From the NCBI GenBank assembly GCA_963576725.1, contig OY755244.1, positions 35,194,109 to 35,258,108 on the forward strand: a stretch of 64,000 nt of DNA, written 5' to 3'. The notes below the pieces were generated by a model that did no database searches, was not told where the DNA came from, and worked only from the letters and a program-made list of their open reading frames with translations. How positions within the stretch are numbered: position 1 is the first letter of the stretch; every line of letters begins with the position of its first letter. This document shows positions 63,824 through 64,000 of this stretch, piece after piece. Position numbers and translations under genes: made by a program. Origin of the DNA: Azorinus chamasolen (lineage: Eukaryota > Mollusca > Bivalvia > Cardiida > Solecurtidae).

Positions 63824-64000
63824 AATAAGTTACACCCGATTCATTCCGAGCGCAATCGAGAAAAGTCAGTATAATTCGTGGGCGGTCAGATGTCAATAAA
63901 CTATGAGTTATCTGTGCTAATTATACAATTAATTACTCGCTACATGTTGCTATTTTCAGTTTTGTTTCTGCATGATGGATACTACAAAACTTCATATTTG

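Noticed and set aside
1..64000. CRISPR array or bacterial operons.
   Set aside because: Palindromic repeats are spaced hundreds of bases apart with TTAA or TA duplications, and genes are split by introns: these are eukaryotic MITEs.

Overview
This is about 64 kb of an AT-rich, intron-rich animal genome. Split genes with GT..AG introns, an APE-type LINE and very dense short transposons rule out a prokaryote. Dispersed repeats ending in GGGGGCATAATAA-like termini next to degenerate GACAGACGGACAGACGG runs, and one containing a GGGGCCATAACTCC phrase, resemble repeats common in bivalve molluscs, so a bivalve is my best guess (moderate confidence; genus not assigned). I see no rRNA, no intact tRNA and no CRISPR.

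Genes. The main find is a minus-strand gene assembled by hand from splice sites between 16,989 and 5,413. It has six core exons plus two phase-1 cassette exons. It encodes a small type I membrane receptor: signal peptide, Cys-rich ectodomain of about 90-140 residues, one membrane span, and a 171-residue tail with five tyrosine motifs. A second minus-strand gene begins at 1,099 with a signal-peptide exon and leaves the window on the left. A third minus-strand gene ends at 34,548 with a long, charged, probably disordered last exon. A candidate three-exon plus-strand gene (45,614-48,960) would encode a 67-residue secreted protein. Weak single-exon candidates lie near 50.7 and 63.8 kb.

Mobile DNA fills most of the rest. 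A LINE with both frames open (ORF1 38,611-40,569; ORF2 40,597-44,025) sits beside the 3' end of a relative (up to 38,107), and a third tail lies inverted near 57.9 kb. Around them are well over 80 short non-autonomous elements. Those flanked by TTAA with CCC...GGG ends are piggyBac-like: here called A, B, C, D, I and S. Those flanked by TA with CAGT...ACTG ends are pogo/Tc1-mariner-like: E, F, G and H. Nearly all carry a long central palindrome, and most share the same core, GCTCC-TATA-GGAGC, although their ends are unrelated.

Layout: 0-1 kb A cluster and the first gene start; 1-5.4 kb repeats; 5.4-17 kb receptor gene with repeat-filled introns; 17-34.5 kb repeats, two minisatellites and a G-rich tract; 34.5-36 kb third gene; 36-38 kb repeats; 38.2-44.3 kb LINE; 44.3-49 kb repeats around the candidate secreted gene; 49.2-49.8 kb TTAACCCT-rich minisatellite; 50-64 kb repeats with few coding candidates. 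All gene models rest on splice-site and reading-frame logic, with no homology search or transcript data.
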